This document shows positions 9,609 to 21,800 of a stretch of 64,000 nucleotides of DNA, one piece after another. Under the pieces are notes generated by a model. It was given only the letters and a program-made list of their open reading frames with translations. It was not told the origin of the DNA and did not search any database. The stretch's first letter is position 1. Every line of letters starts with the position of its first letter. Both the position numbers and the translations under genes were made by a program. Source of the stretch: Callipepla californica brunnescens (lineage: Eukaryota > Chordata > Aves > Galliformes > Odontophoridae); the NCBI GenBank assembly GCA_023055505.1, contig JALIRH010000008.1:5829775-5893774 (forward strand). The letters run 5' to 3'.

Positions 9609-10076
9609 GCCCAAGAGGAGGGCACGTGCACCAGCTACCTCAGCCCACAGTCCAACAGCGCTCACGTTATCCCCTGCAGGCACACCTTCTGCGGGGGCTG
9701 CATTGAGCGCTGGGCCGCCAAGAACACCAACTGCCAACTGTGCCACAGCGTGATCCTGAACATCGTGCCACAGCTTCCAGCGAATGCTGCTGCCCGCCGA
9801 CCACGGGGAAGGCTCCAGAGGCGCCAAGAGCTGTGGGAAAGAAGAAGATCTGCACGCCGGTCCCAGAGCATCTCACCCCAGTGCGCACAGCACAGCCCCT
9901 CCAGGCCTCGCCGCCAGCTTGTCCAGCGCCGTCCCAGCTGGAACTGGGTGCTGAGTGGGCCCATCCATCTCCAGCTATGGTGGGGCACCGAGGAGGCCGA
10001 ACAGCTGAGACGGGCCCAAGAGCAGCAGTGGGGCTCCGGGGACCACGCACGGGCCCGCACCAGGCCCCGCTTCTGA
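9609..10076 (+). CDS. RING gene C, exon 2 (degenerate RING)
   Basis: A pyrimidine-rich tract and TTTTTCAG acceptor precede the exon, which has 155 codons; with exon 1 the product would be 181 aa. Upstream of the RING this frame has no ATG of its own, so coding depends on splicing. In the 181-aa numbering the RING starts at C33. The second zinc ligand is Tyr (Y36) in place of Cys; the remaining six ligands are present. The first zinc site therefore lacks a ligand, and the protein may be a weak or inactive E3. The tail has shorter Ser/Arg runs than B and ends like B and E at the same TGA. It may be a decaying paralogue. Confidence 0.5.
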   Translation, partial: AQEEGTCTSYLSPQSNSAHVIPCRHTFCGGCIERWAAKNTNCQLCHSVILNIVPQLPANAAARRPRGRLQRRQELWERRRSARRSQSISPQCAQHSPSRPRRQLVQRRPSWNWVLSGPIHLQLWWGTEEAEQLRRAQEQQWGSGDHARARTRPRF

Positions 10077-10428
10077 GCGGGCGGCCCGAGCTCACCTGGG
10101 GACAGCACGGGAATGGCAAAGCGCTGGCGGGGAGAAGGCTGAGGCACTGCACAGCTCTTCTGCCTCACTCAGCTCTACGGACATCGCCTCCCCGCACTGT
10201 GTCAGTAGAAGCGCTGCCAGCGGCTCGAGCTCATCGCTCCATTCCCGTCTGCTCAGCCCCGGTGAGACCCAGCGTCCAGGTCTGGGCTCCTCATTACGAC
10301 AGAGACCTGGGCACGCTGCAAAGAGCCCAAAGAACAGCAGAGACAAAGAGAAGGTGTGGGGAGGGAAACTTGGAAGTATCAATAAATTATGGGAAATCAC
10401 AAAATTGGTGGTAGAGCAGTTGCTTTGA
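10077..10428 (+). pseudogene. Ser-rich tail frame of gene C, +1 frame
   Basis: In the +1 frame relative to exon 2 the serine-rich tail is open to a TGA at 10426-10428. It is nearly identical to the A tail (constant offset 7356). C has four C residues where A has three in the ACCAGGCCC run, which explains the frame difference. Confidence 0.38.
10381..10386 (+). terminator. Candidate polyadenylation signal of gene C
   Basis: An AATAAA hexamer about 305 bases after the stop, equivalent to 3025-3030. Confidence 0.35.
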
Positions 10429-10505
10429 ATTTCCTTTTGAGAGAAAAAATATGAACTCAACTTGGATCCTGATGTAATCAGAATGCAGGGAATGGGGAAA
10501 GCCTT

Positions 10506-10574
10506 GACTTGTTTCAGCAACAACATGATCTTTGTAGTCCCTTCCCACCTAAGCCGTTCTGTGATTCTGTGAAA
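10506..10574 (+). mobile_element. CR1 3' end fragment
   Basis: Duplicate of the fragment at 3150-3218, ending in 'gattctgtg' repeats. Confidence 0.65.
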
Positions 10575-10857
10575 TCAGTATGATTCCAAAATATCGGTGG
10601 AAGTCAAAAACTACAGTATTACTTAAAAAATAAATAAATAAAATAACAAATTAATTCGATTCATAAAAATCTAGGTACAAAAAAAAAAAAAAGAAAACCT
10701 GGAAAAAATGCCAAGTCATACTTTAGGGCTAACATCATTCCTTATTACAACTAGGAGGCAGCTGGTATGTCGTGTAGCACCTATTTTCAACATTTCTAAA
10801 GGTTAATGCGTGTGCTGGTTTCAGAGATACTGCATTAGACTCATGGAAAATAAGCTG

Positions 10858-11925
10858 TGATAAGTGCAAGGTATGTTTCTTGCAGCCAAAGCCGCATGCA
10901 CTATGGCATGAGTTTACTGAAAGAGCCAAACACAATGCTGTCCACGGTTCAGTACTGTTAGCAGCGAGCGAGCTGATACTGGAAATGAGCCTGCTCCTAC
11001 CAACAGCAGTCATGGAAAGAAATCCCTGCTCTACTGTGCCAACCACAAATGAGTCAACAAATCCAGTTTCAGTATACATTTCAGTATACATTTCAGTATA
11101 CTTTCCTTGCTCCAATCTAAGAAGAAAGAAAGCCTTCACAGTACTGGCTTCATCAGTCCAGTAGGGACATGCCTACATCACCTGCTGTTCTAAAGGACGA
11201 CAGCTTGTCAAACTGGACTCCAAATTTAGGTGTTATGAAATTACAGCTTTGCTAAGTCTAAAAGTTGAGTTCTACACATGATCACTGAGGTTATCGATCT
11301 TGTGAACCGTGATCTTGAAAACCACACCTCTAGGTAGATAAATCCAGCTCCCTCCTCTACAACGCCTGCAGAATGATAAAGAAAGAAAGAAGGAAAACAA
11401 TGAAGAGAAACTGACTGTGTATCCACAGTCTTAGCCACAATCTTAAGGTAAGGGACTTGGTATCTTCAACACTTTCTACGAAGGGACCACATTAAAGATC
11501 AAATGGTAGGTGAAATAATTCCTATTGCAACCCACTAATTAGCATTTAACCGTCACAAAGGAGACAACTTGGTTACAGCTCCTAGGTACGTGGTTTTTTT
11601 TTTCTTTGAATTACAGAAAAAAGATTCAAAAACTTTGCTATGAATAGTTTCTATTACTCTTGGTCTATCAGTCATAGGAAGACTTCCAGACCATGACCAG
11701 AAAAGCTGTGCTCCTCTTGCACAGGCAAGGACATAAAAGCCGGAAGCACCTACTGCCCAAGTTTCCTCATGTGATGAAAGCTGAAGTGCTTGTAAATTAA
11801 AAACACAGGAACAAGAGAGCTCTTAAAGCAAATGTGGAAGTAGTACAGCATTTAACAAGCAGTCATCCTCTCTGTTAGATATGTCACTGCGTGGACTTCT
11901 TGGTAGGTATGGTAACTTGCCACAC
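10858..11925. repeat. Duplicated non-coding block, copy 3
   Basis: It matches 1-1074 with few changes and includes the 12-bp triplet (11066-11101). Homology stops sharply at 11925 within 'gccacac'. The block resumes only at 16460, so this copy is split by 4.5 kb of other sequence in place of about 490 bases. Confidence 0.85.
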
Positions 11926-14900
11926 AAGGGTTTCCAGGATAGAAAGACTGAAAAGTTTCAACTGCATCATTATTTAGCATTTGACCTCTGTTTTGGGAGA
12001 AAGCCAGTGTACCAGCACTTAGTAAATTAGTACTCAAACCACTCCAGAAGGAGACAGTTGACAGTGTTTGCATTCCAGTAATGTGAGCCTTGAGAATTGA
12101 TGGGAAGAGCACACCCAGGCTGAAATTCAGCAAATCAGACAGCACACTGTTTTGATACTTCTTCTGGAGGTATTCTGACTTCATCTCACTGGTTATCTCA
12201 GTCTTAGCCATACTGACAGACACTCTGGCTTCCGTACAGCCTTCTTGGAAGATAATCTATTTGGAAAGGTATGTTTAGCATGAACACTGGCACTTCTCCC
12301 TGGCATACCCTCCTTTATAAGATTTCTGCAGACTAAGGAAAATAAAAAAATGAAGATTTGGAACCTCCCAGAACAGGGCCCTAATCCAATGTGAGGGGGT
12401 GTATCTACCATCCACAGCATCACAAAGCACAGCAGTAAGAGAATCAAGCTCGTACTCTTGGATGGCAGTTACACATTCAGAAAAAAAATATGTTTGGAAG
12501 TTAAATTAAGAACATTCAATATAGGGAAAGAGCATCTGGAGTCTGAATCCTACTGTAAAATAACTGGGCTAATTAACACATGCAGGCACCATTCATTTTC
12601 TCACAGTATCAGTTCCCACATTACTGCCACATTAAAAGGCTGTTAGCTTGGGCCAAGCTGAAGAACAGAGGATACGAACAACTCCACTGTTGTATCACTG
12701 TAGTTATTCAGAGGAACCTGAAGTCCAGTTACAGACAGTAAAACACTGATTTTAGGAAAGGTGGAAAAATAAGGTGTACCACGATTAGTACACCATTCCT
12801 GAACAGCTGCTTACCTGGCTTATGGAAGATCACCTGACACTGCTCTGGCTTTCATTTTGGTCGAGTTGTTATACATTTATATCACCTTCTTCCTTTGTAC
12901 CTAGTAAAACAAAAGATTCAAATCATAAGCAAAGCAAATGGGAAAAATATGCAATCTAGACCATAGCTATCATTTCTTCCTCTTTGCAGAGCTAAAGAAA
13001 GAAATGCAGCATGCCCTTCTCATCCTAAGTGAAAGCAAGCCCAAATGTAAATCAGCACTGAAATAGTCATCAACTTGCACAGTTAAGCTCAGCAGAAGCA
13101 AATCTTTGTTATTTCATTTCTGACATCGCTACATTGCCTTGCTCTTGGTGCTTCCACTCTTGCTCCTATTGCTGTATTTTTACCTCAAGTTTCCCATTTC
13201 AGATTGCATTTGTAATTGGGATGACTGACAGCAGGACAACCATCTCCACGTCAGTGTATTTGCCTGTATCACACGCACATTCAAACACCAAGTTAACCAC
13301 AATCACTGCATCTCTAAGTGCAACTTAGCATGTAAGCCAGGTGTTGGCTAGAGGAGCCTGGCATTAAAAGCATTAAGATTTGAGTACAGCCATATTCAAA
13401 GCGAGGAGATAAATCAGGAACAGGATGCCACATTGCCTACAGTATCATCATCTTCACTCCCACATGAACCCAAAGAAGCAATTCCAAAACAGTGCTGGAC
13501 ACAAACACAAAGCTGCAGGAGGAGCTGAACTTCAACTCTGCACTCACTGCTGTGTTATTTAACACTTCATTAAAGAAGACATTACTTTTATTTTGGACAG
13601 TAGACTTTATTAGAAATTTTCTCTTCATTTGTCAGTAAATTCACATTAAAATATGCTGAAGGCAGCTCAGTCTAAACATTTGACATCCTGCCATAACAAC
13701 AACTTCCAGTTTAAAAACTAGATAACTGATCAGGCTGATAATCTGAAACATGTAAGAAATGCAAATAGAAAGCAGCATCTTAAAAATGGGATGAGCCTGA
13801 AAAATTAATAACATTTCAGGTAAAGCTGGGAAATTAAAAAAACAAAAAACAAAAAACAGTAACCCCAAGATGGGAAACAATTAAATGAGAACTCCACAGA
13901 TTCTAAACAGATAAATAAACATTATAGCCACGCATACATTAAGAAGAGAATCAAGTATTTAGAGTTCATACCACATAAAAATTATAAATTTGCTCAAATA
14001 AAAAAGTGACAAGATTTCTAAAATATGAGCATCCTAAATTCTTGGGATAGTGAGCACTTTGCTATAGACTGCAGAACTTTGGAGGGACTAGATCTGGTCT
14101 TGAAAGCAATGGACTGCATCTCACTTACCTTGTCAAAAAATTGACTGTTCAGACACATCTATCAGATTTTCCTTTATGCTTTAAAATCACACATTCTTCT
14201 AGACAATCTGCTTGCTTGCTTCTTTTGCTTATTCCCCTAATGTCAGAGCTTTTAGATGCTATCGGCTGATTATGTTGGGAGCAGAACACTCAAAACTCTT
14301 AACAACTCTGGTTACCAGAGGTCAGATTGAAGCATTTTTCAAGTTTTCCTTTGCTAATTGATTATAGCTATTGGGGTGGAGTACAGGAGAGAGAAAGAAA
14401 GAAAGAAAGAAAAAAAAAAAGAAACAACACGCACGTTACTGAAGAACACTCTGTCCTGCATGACAGGGGATCTTGCAGGTCAGATTTTCTATTGGCATTT
14501 ACTAGAGGCATCAACAATAAACCAATATGTGACAGCTCAGGATAATGGCTTTCAGGACTGTAAACACAACAGACAACAGATAACAAATGAATCTTGATCA
14601 AATCAATGTTTTCACATTCTTTAGTAGTCCCCCACAGTGATCTGCTTTCACTGATTCAGAAAAAAAATATATATATTAAAAATTAAATAACACTTAAATG
14701 TCCTTCACGAAAATTTATATTTCGCTGTAAACAATTTTCTGCTATTTGCATTGATGTAGTCCAACGTGAGGCCAGAGGGTTCTAGACGTCCTATTGATAC
14801 TGTAAATAATTTTTCAGAGACAGAGGCAAAGGTAGAGTTTCTATGTCATGCAGGCGGTCTCTGCCAAGAGCAAAACGAATTGATCTTCGGCACAAGTCCA

Positions 14901-16459
14901 TTAAAGGCAGGGGTTCCGCTGAGGAAAAAAAAAGATACAGTTAATTTTTCAGCATCTCCACTTCCAGTCTGTGTCATTATTAACATAGATTCTGTACTAT
15001 TCATACCTGTCAACCGTGAGGTAACCACGAACATTCATAGAAACAAAGAGAATTCTGCACGTTCACCCATAACAGCTGACCGCCATTTCAGACTGAGCTT
15101 CCTCAGCTATAAGGCTTAAATTAACACAGAAACACTTTCCACACTTCCAAAGTTGCAGCATAACAAGTTATTACATTTCCAGATTTCTAATGAGACAAAG
15201 AGGTTTTGCTCTGTAGCACTACATTCTGTATGTTGTGTTAACATGAACTAAACCGGCAACCTCTGACCCCTGCATTCCAGTTCCTTCTGTGCCTGAGGAA
15301 CTGGAAACGGTACTTAAGGGCAACCAGACTTCTCAGCAAACACTGCTTTTCCTGTGACACTCTCTTAGCCCTTCTCTCTTGGAAATTCACTGGAAGCAAA
15401 AAAATAAATAAAGGGCTTTCAAAAACCCATAGGGAATTTAACCTTTACCCCATGAATAAGCGAGGAGAGGAGGATTCGGCAGACTGGAAGCCACTGTTGG
15501 CTCTCATGCAGACACAAATAACCTCAAAACACAGAAACAACTGAAATCCCTGAGGGATAGAAGTTAACACTGGAGACCCAAACAGTGACGACAGCATCTC
15601 AAACCATCTTAACTCTATCTCCTTCCTATCCTGAAGTGCAAGTCACAGTGAGCTGCAGAAACATCACAGCATTTCCCTTCTGCAGTAATGCCAACATCCT
15701 CAGTAACTGTAGGATTTGCAGTGGAAATTGTTTTGCAGCAGGAATGGGAATAAAGCTGTACAGATGGCCTATGCCCATCTTCAAGAGCAACTTCAACCAG
15801 ATACAGTCAGCTGCACACGTTGCTTTAAATACTACAGGAAGCTTTCTGTGTTTATGGTATAAAAACAGTAGCATTTATATCAATGCTCCCAAAATGCGAG
15901 AAAAAAAAAATCTGTCACGTGTCTATATCATAGTGAGAGCCTTGCATGAACTTTAGATGTTTTTGTTTTTCTACAAGCCCTTAGAACTGTTCAGCTCGCA
16001 ACAGCTTTGTCAAGAGTTCTTGTGTGTCCCAAATATGCAGATTTACACATCTAAAAGTGAACCCACCAATCCTTCAGTTGATATCATTTTAAAATCTACT
16101 TGAAAACAACAGTCATTAATCACAGAGCAAAAAAACTCAGACTTAAGGATTGGTTCTATATATGAAAATTGACACACCACTGATTTCATGGATTTTCTGT
16201 CACTTATCCCAGCGCCACATTTGATTCGTAGAGTCCACAGTTCATTATGGTGTTTCCAAAAACTGTCCAGGGAAAAAGCCTACAAAGCATTCTGTGGTGT
16301 GCTGAAAGCATAAAAAGTGCATTTAGCTTTAAAAACCACTTCTGTGACTCAGATATGAAGTCCATTTCTTCCTACAATCCATTTCCACTTCATGTGGAAT
16401 TTTGGCTATAAAGATTATTTTAGAGAGAGCCCACACATTATAGAAATATAGTAACATTC
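11926..16459. other. Unique 4.5 kb segment inside the array
   Basis: The segment is AT-rich and has no match elsewhere in the window. It replaces about 490 bases of the unit, including its CR1 3' end. Several frames of 60-120 codons exist on both strands (for example minus strand 11926-12223), but none shows a recognisable domain and I do not call a gene. Simple repeats lie at 14390-14425 and near 14664. Confidence 0.5.
14390..14425. repeat. (GAAA)n and poly-A tract
   Basis: GAAA units are followed by a run of A residues. Confidence 0.9.
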
Positions 16460-16729
16460 AAGAGGGAAACTAAGCAAGGTTAGGATAAGGGACAGTAAGC
16501 ACTGTCTCTTTACCTCTTGGCAAGGAATACCAGGGGGAGGATTTATTAGTTTATGTTATATGCCAGTGCTATTGCAGCTAGTGTATGCATCAGTGGCAAT
16601 CCAAAATCTGTTGCAATGGTTGCTTCAATAAAGCATTTCTTTTCAATGTTTGGGAAGCTGCCCCTGTGAAAGTCCTTGGGTGGACTCTGACAGGGAAACA
16701 GCAAAGCTATTAATGTGACAACTGCCGGC

Positions 16730-16985
16730 ATGCAAATCTGCATCTACCCGTGTGCTCTGTGATGTCACGGAGAGTCACGGTCAGCCCGTGACCTCACAAT
16801 AGGGCGAGTGCCTATGAACGCAGCGAGCACCCAGCCCACCTTCAGTCTGCTGGTGACTGTCGAGGAGTCAGTGTCTTCCCGCTGGAGCACGAGACCTCGA
16901 GACCTTGCCAGGCGTAGTGAGACGTCAGAGTCCTGCGAGCGGATTACCAGTCACCAAGGATCCGCTCCAGGAACGCCGGACGTCA
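16730..16985 (+). promoter_or_regulatory. Candidate promoter of RING gene D
   Basis: It keeps the octamer, TGATGTCA, the 7-bp inverted repeat and both ACGTCA half-sites at the same spacing as gene A. Confidence 0.45.
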
Positions 16986-17129
16986 GAGGTCCTGCCAGAG
17001 ACGCACGAGGAGTCCGTCACTGGTGGGACGAGCGAGAGGTGCTGAGGGCCGGAGGCCGCTGACGGCTCTGCCACAGGCAGCCTCCAGACTCAGTCCTCTG
17101 AGCACCTCCGTGCCAGGGCAGCTGCGGCC

Positions 17130-17546
17130 ATGAGCCGGGAGGCAGCTGCCAACGGGAGCCAGGAGGCTCAAGAGGAGGAGATGTGCCCCATCTGCCTCGG
17201 CCCGCTGGACAACCGCGTCTACATTATCCCCTGCAGGCACAGCTTCTGCAGGGGCTGCATTGAGCGCTGGGCCACCGAGAACGCCACCTGCCCACTGTGC
17301 CGCGGTGTGATTGAGAGCATCGTGCCACAGCTCCCAGCAAACGCCACCGCCCGCCGACCACGGAGAAGGCGCCAGAGGCGTCAACGGCGGCGGGAAAGGA
17401 GAAGGTACTGGCACACCTCGGACCGACGCCGACGACGCAGGTTGTCCAGGCCTCCTCTCCAGATCATCTACCAACTCGTCTGGCGGTGGGAGCTGAGTGG
17501 GCCCATCAGGATCCAGCTACGGTTGGACATTGAATACAGCGAATAG
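17130..17546 (+). CDS. RING-finger protein D (TOPORS-like), 138 aa
   Basis: It is the closest relative of A, with the same length, start and TAG stop. All eight C3HC4 ligands are intact at C19, C22, C35, H37, C40, C43, C54 and C57. The Arg-rich stretch at about 75-104 is kept. Differences from A are C29R, S51N, S53T, A73T, F105L and T113I, with no silent change in the coding part. An E3 ligase role in the nucleus is inferred from the family. As in A, the TAG probably shortens a longer ancestral frame. Confidence 0.65.
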   Translation: MSREAAANGSQEAQEEEMCPICLGPLDNRVYIIPCRHSFCRGCIERWATENATCPLCRGVIESIVPQLPANATARRPRRRRQRRQRRRERRRYWHTSDRRRRRRLSRPPLQIIYQLVWRWELSGPIRIQLRLDIEYSE

Positions 17547-18014
17547 CTGAGATGGGTCCAAGAGGAGCAGTGGGGCTACAGGGACCATGCACGGGCCCGC
17601 ACCAGGCCCGCTTCTGAGCGGGCGTCCCGAGCTCACCTGGGGACAGCACGGGAATGGGAAAGCGCTGGCGGGGAGAAGGCTGAGGCACTGCACAGCTCTT
17701 CTGCCTCACTCAGCTCTACGGACATCACCTCCCCGCACTGTGTCAGTAGAAGCGCTGCCAGCGGCTCGAGCTCATCGCTCCATTCCCGTCTGCTCAGCCC
17801 CGGTGAGACCCAGCGTCCAGGTCTGGGCTCCTCATTACAGCAGAGACCTGGGCACGCTGCAAGGAGCCCAAAGAACAGCAGCCAAGCTGCTGGAGGACAG
17901 AAGCATCTCTCCTGCGAGGAAAGAGCTGGGACTGAATGCTCCTCCCGACAAAGAGAAGCGCGGGGGGATCTTTCAATGTCAGAAAATCGTGGGAAATCCC
18001 AAAATTGGGGGTAG
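17547..18014 (+). pseudogene. Unread Ser-rich C-terminal frame of gene D
   Basis: After one TAG (17544-17546) the RING frame is open for 155 more codons to a TAG at 18012-18014. The first part matches the A tail. The end differs because D carries the B-type 3' sequence. Apart from the TAG no other break was seen. Confidence 0.4.
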
Positions 18015-18201
18015 AGCACTTGCTTCTACTTCCTTCTGAGAGATGAAATAGAAACTCCACCAGGGATCCCACTGCTAAGAAAGGACAGTGGGTGTGAAGA
18101 AGTTCAGTCGGTCAAACAGGTTGTTTCCAGCACCCTGAGCCTCTGAACTTCCTGACCGCGCAGTGGCACAGTGAGGAGTACGGCAGTGAGCAGATCCCCG
18201 C

Positions 18202-18222
18202 CTGCTGCTGCTGCTGCTGCTG
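18202..18222. repeat. (CTG)7 trinucleotide repeat
   Basis: Duplicate of the repeat at 9097-9117. Confidence 0.95.
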
Positions 18223-18312
18223 GGTATGTCCGCGTGGCACCTTCGCCTGAGACTGGACAGCCAGAGCCGACTCGGAGGGACTTTCACACGGTGCCTGTGG
18301 AGCGGGGAAGCC

Positions 18313-18390
18313 ATGGATGCCACTGCGTGCCCTTCTCCGGAGCTGCTGCACACAGCCCTCTCCTGCCCGGCTGCGCTGCCCACTCACGCT
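18313..18390 (+). CDS. Second copy of the MDAAAC-type first exon
   Basis: The exon matches 9208-9285 with one residue change (MDATAC) and keeps the strong Kozak context and a GCT|GTAAGA donor. Phase 0 is preserved. Downstream, however, no RING exon follows. The acceptor at 18711-18713 leads to an unrelated frame instead. The product, if any, is unknown. Confidence 0.35.
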
Positions 18391-18412
18391 GTAAGAGCAA
18401 TGAGGTCTCCCC

Positions 18413-18665
18413 TCAGCCTGTCCTTCCCAGATTAAACAGCCTCAGCTCCTTTAGTCGGTCCTCACAGGGCAAAGTCTCCAAGCCCTTCATAAGCCTTGTT
18501 GCCCTTCTTTGGACTGGCTCCAGCACCACTATGTCCTTTCTGTACTGAGGTACCCAAATCTAACACTGGTGGGACCTCAGCAGTGCTGAGTACAGGGACA
18601 GGATTACTTCTCTAGGCCCGCTCCCCACACCATTCCTGATACAAGCCAGGATACCGTTGGCCATC
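18413..18665 (-). mobile_element. CR1 LINE fragment, antisense
   Basis: Duplicate of the intronic CR1 at 9308-9560, with the same orientation and edges. Confidence 0.75.
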
Positions 18666-18713
18666 AATAATTCTGGACACCTATTCACTCTTTCTTTTCT
18701 TCTCCTTTTTCAG

Positions 18714-18860
18714 GCAGCACCAAACCCTAAAGCCACGTGGACAGACTCAGCTGGGGACCCTTCCTCAGCACTCAGGGCTGAAAGGGTCCTAGTAGGACCC
18801 CTGCTTCAGAAACTAGCAGGGCAAAGGCCACAGTACAACTGCCCTGTAGCACAGACCTAA
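18714..18860 (+). CDS. Putative alternative second exon, 48 codons
   Basis: It follows the same TTTTTCAG acceptor that precedes the RING exon of C and is in phase with the 18313-18390 exon, giving a 74-aa product. The sequence (AAPNPKATWTDS...) is unrelated to the RING family and no domain was recognised. It may be a chance open frame left by a recombination whose breakpoint falls at the acceptor. Confidence 0.25.
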   Translation, partial: AAPNPKATWTDSAGDPSSALRAERVLVGPLLQKLAGQRPQYNCPVAQT

Positions 18861-21800
18861 GTGGAAATTTCAGAGATGTTTTGAGGTTCTCCACGTGCTG
18901 TTTGCAGGTGTCCCAGATGGGTGCTAAGCCCAGGCTCTGCCATAACTGCACCCTGGTGCTGACCATTCATCAACTGTGTCACTTCCTCTGCTGGAGCATT
19001 CTGGCAGGAAACTGGGCTGACATCAGCACTGCTGGCGGAGAACTGGATGGTGGTGAAGAGGTTGCTCATCAGCTCAAACATGCAAACACTCACATACAAA
19101 CACAAAAACTGCTTTAGATTTTCGTGGAAGTTCAATCTGGGATAAAAGCGTGCCAACGAAAGTTCAGCTATCTCGAGCATACACTGCTGTGCACGTCACC
19201 TAAAACAACACACATGCACACCTCATGTATCCACAATACTCAACGGTATATATGAGAATATACTGATACTCAAGAAATGGCAAAATGGATATTCTGAAGC
19301 CACATGGTAATCTGTATAAATGTGGCTACTGGAAGATGTCTTTCTACATGTTTACCTTTGAAAAACTTTTAAATTATGAGGATATTAACTGATTGGTGTT
19401 CCTAGCAAGGGCAAAAAAAAAATAACTCCGTATTTAGTAAACCATTAGGTTTACTTTTTATCCTGGCTCTAAACAAATGTTTTATTTTTAGAATAGCCCA
19501 AACAGGAATGAAATTGGAGTAATTCAAGCTTCCAGAGAGAAGAAATAGCGAGCCATTTCACTGGAGGTATGTGCACTCCAGTAACGCTCTATCCATTAGG
19601 AAAAGGAGGAATGAATTGCTGAGCTGAAATACAAAATTGTAAAGAAAACATGATTCACAAGAATGGCTCTTTGTACTGAATTCCCAACCAGTCTAAGAAA
19701 CTGAGTGAGACATTCCAGCACATGGCAGCAAGCTTTGCACAGGAAACTTAGTTTCCTTTCAGACTCCAGCAGAACTTCAAGAAGAAAGAGCAGCCCTAAC
19801 TTAGCTGGTAACCTCCAGGTCTGGCTCCCTCCAAATTGCTGTCCCATTTCTGAATGTGTCTACAGGAATATTCCCTTTAATGGGCTAATATGAAACTTCT
19901 TTACCTAAAGGTAGTTTCTTAGAGATGAAGAAAGCTACACAGAAAGCTACACAGAAAGCTACTTTTCTACAGAAAAAAAAAGAGACAAAATATCACTACT
20001 CAGCTTAGTTCCTACATCTCCCAGCAGTTCACAAGAAGTTCCATTTAAAAAGGGTCATGGGGCACTGCCAGCACTCATGAGGAGCTGTATGCCACCAAGA
20101 CGTGCCCCAAGCAGCAGCCACTGCTGTGAGCCATGCAGAGCTGCACATACAAAGTGTGCCATTAGCATGTACACATGTAACTGTGACCAATGAAGTGCCA
20201 GTGAGCATTTTCCCAATAAATATGCATCTGAGACAGCAATTCACACATCATTACAGGCTACAAGTTCATTTAGTGCTGGCAGCCTGCGGTTACTTAACAA
20301 TCTGGCACTCCAGCAAGAATGCCTCATCTTTGTAAACAGGCTTTTATCGTCAAGATACTGAAGTCATCTAACATCCAATTACATTAATGTTATTAACTGC
20401 CACATTACATAATGCTTGTACAAAAGAACAGCCTTCAGCGCAAGGCAGTTACTTGCCAAATGACTGTAATTATTTTCCGAAATAAATTTTTAAACCTACA
20501 GCAACCCGTAACATTTGTGGTTTTCATTAATCTGTGAAGTACATTTTTATCTTACTTTTAAACTAACAATTGTCTGGGGGAAAAAAAATGGCTGGAAAAT
20601 GAGGTTTTTGTGAGAACCATCATCACAAAAATGTAAGAATTTTTACAAGTTATTTTGTTGTCCACCTAAACCACCAAATCATCTTACACTTTGGTATTTC
20701 CAAGCGTTAACATTAACAAACATTAACGTTGTTCCCAAACCTACATCCCTTTGCCAGAGGAATCAGGTGCAGCCACACTGCCTCGAGAACAAAGAAAGAA
20801 AAGAACCCGTGCAACAGCCTGCTGCACAGAGGCATGGAAACTCAGGAGATGCATGATGCTTCTGTTTGAACCTTAATCTAGGCATAACCATTCCTATTTG
20901 CTAAGTACTTGGTGGATACTGACCAGCTCTCCTTTCCATCCTTTCCTCCACCAGGAACTGTACATCACTCAGGCCCCAGCCTGAACCACTCAGACTCCAC
21001 CTCGCAGTGTGCAAGCTCCATTACTCGCCGATGCCTGCCTGTGCTGCTGGGTGGCCCTCTGCCCCATCAGGGCACCAAGTCCACCATGCTTCAGACCACA
21101 GCACTCCGTCTTTTCCTTAAATTTTTCCTCTTATTCCAGATACTAGAACACCTGTCAAAGGGTAACGTGACCCAAATATTTCCATTAGAATGAATTAGGG
21201 AATAGAGGAATTTGTAATTATCCTTGAATTATCACATACAATAAACATACAGATATAAGTAAGGCACTAGTTTGCCTTCCAACCGTTCTGACAGAGCTTA
21301 ATTATCGTTTTAATTTTACACAGTACAGGCCAAATTCTTTCTCCTACATAATACGATACATAAATACACCCCTTCTGACATATTTACGACTTCCCTGATG
21401 CAACTGATGGAAAATCTGACTTGTGTTCTTTAAATGGCACATTCTAGAGAAAGGAAATTGCAAATAATATTTTAAAGAACACGGGCTATGACTGGTCATA
21501 AAAAATACTAATAAATCTCCTAGCAGTAATGAAAATTCAGTGAAAGCAGAACGGGATAAAAGAAATTACTTATCTATTTTTCCCATAGATGTCTGTGAGC
21601 TCTGCAGTCTAACCCAGAAAGCCATGCAAACAGAACACCACATTTTAGTCACAGCTCTGGAGATCCGGGAGAACAACGCTTCCAAGAAGTCTGCAGTTCA
21701 AAAGGGCACACTAAAGCACACGGTCACATCTATCCCAGACACTGGGCTCCGAAGGGCAGAACACACATCCTGCAGCCCCACCATCTCCCTGCTGCCCTGC

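Larger units (their letters stand above)
16460..18713. repeat. Duplicated gene-bearing block containing D
   Basis: From 16460 to at least the end of gene D the block matches copy 1 at a constant offset of 14897 without indels. Its 3' half (about 17870-18713) instead matches the region after B at offset 9105. The block is therefore a join of A-like 5' and B-like 3' sequence. Confidence 0.85.
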
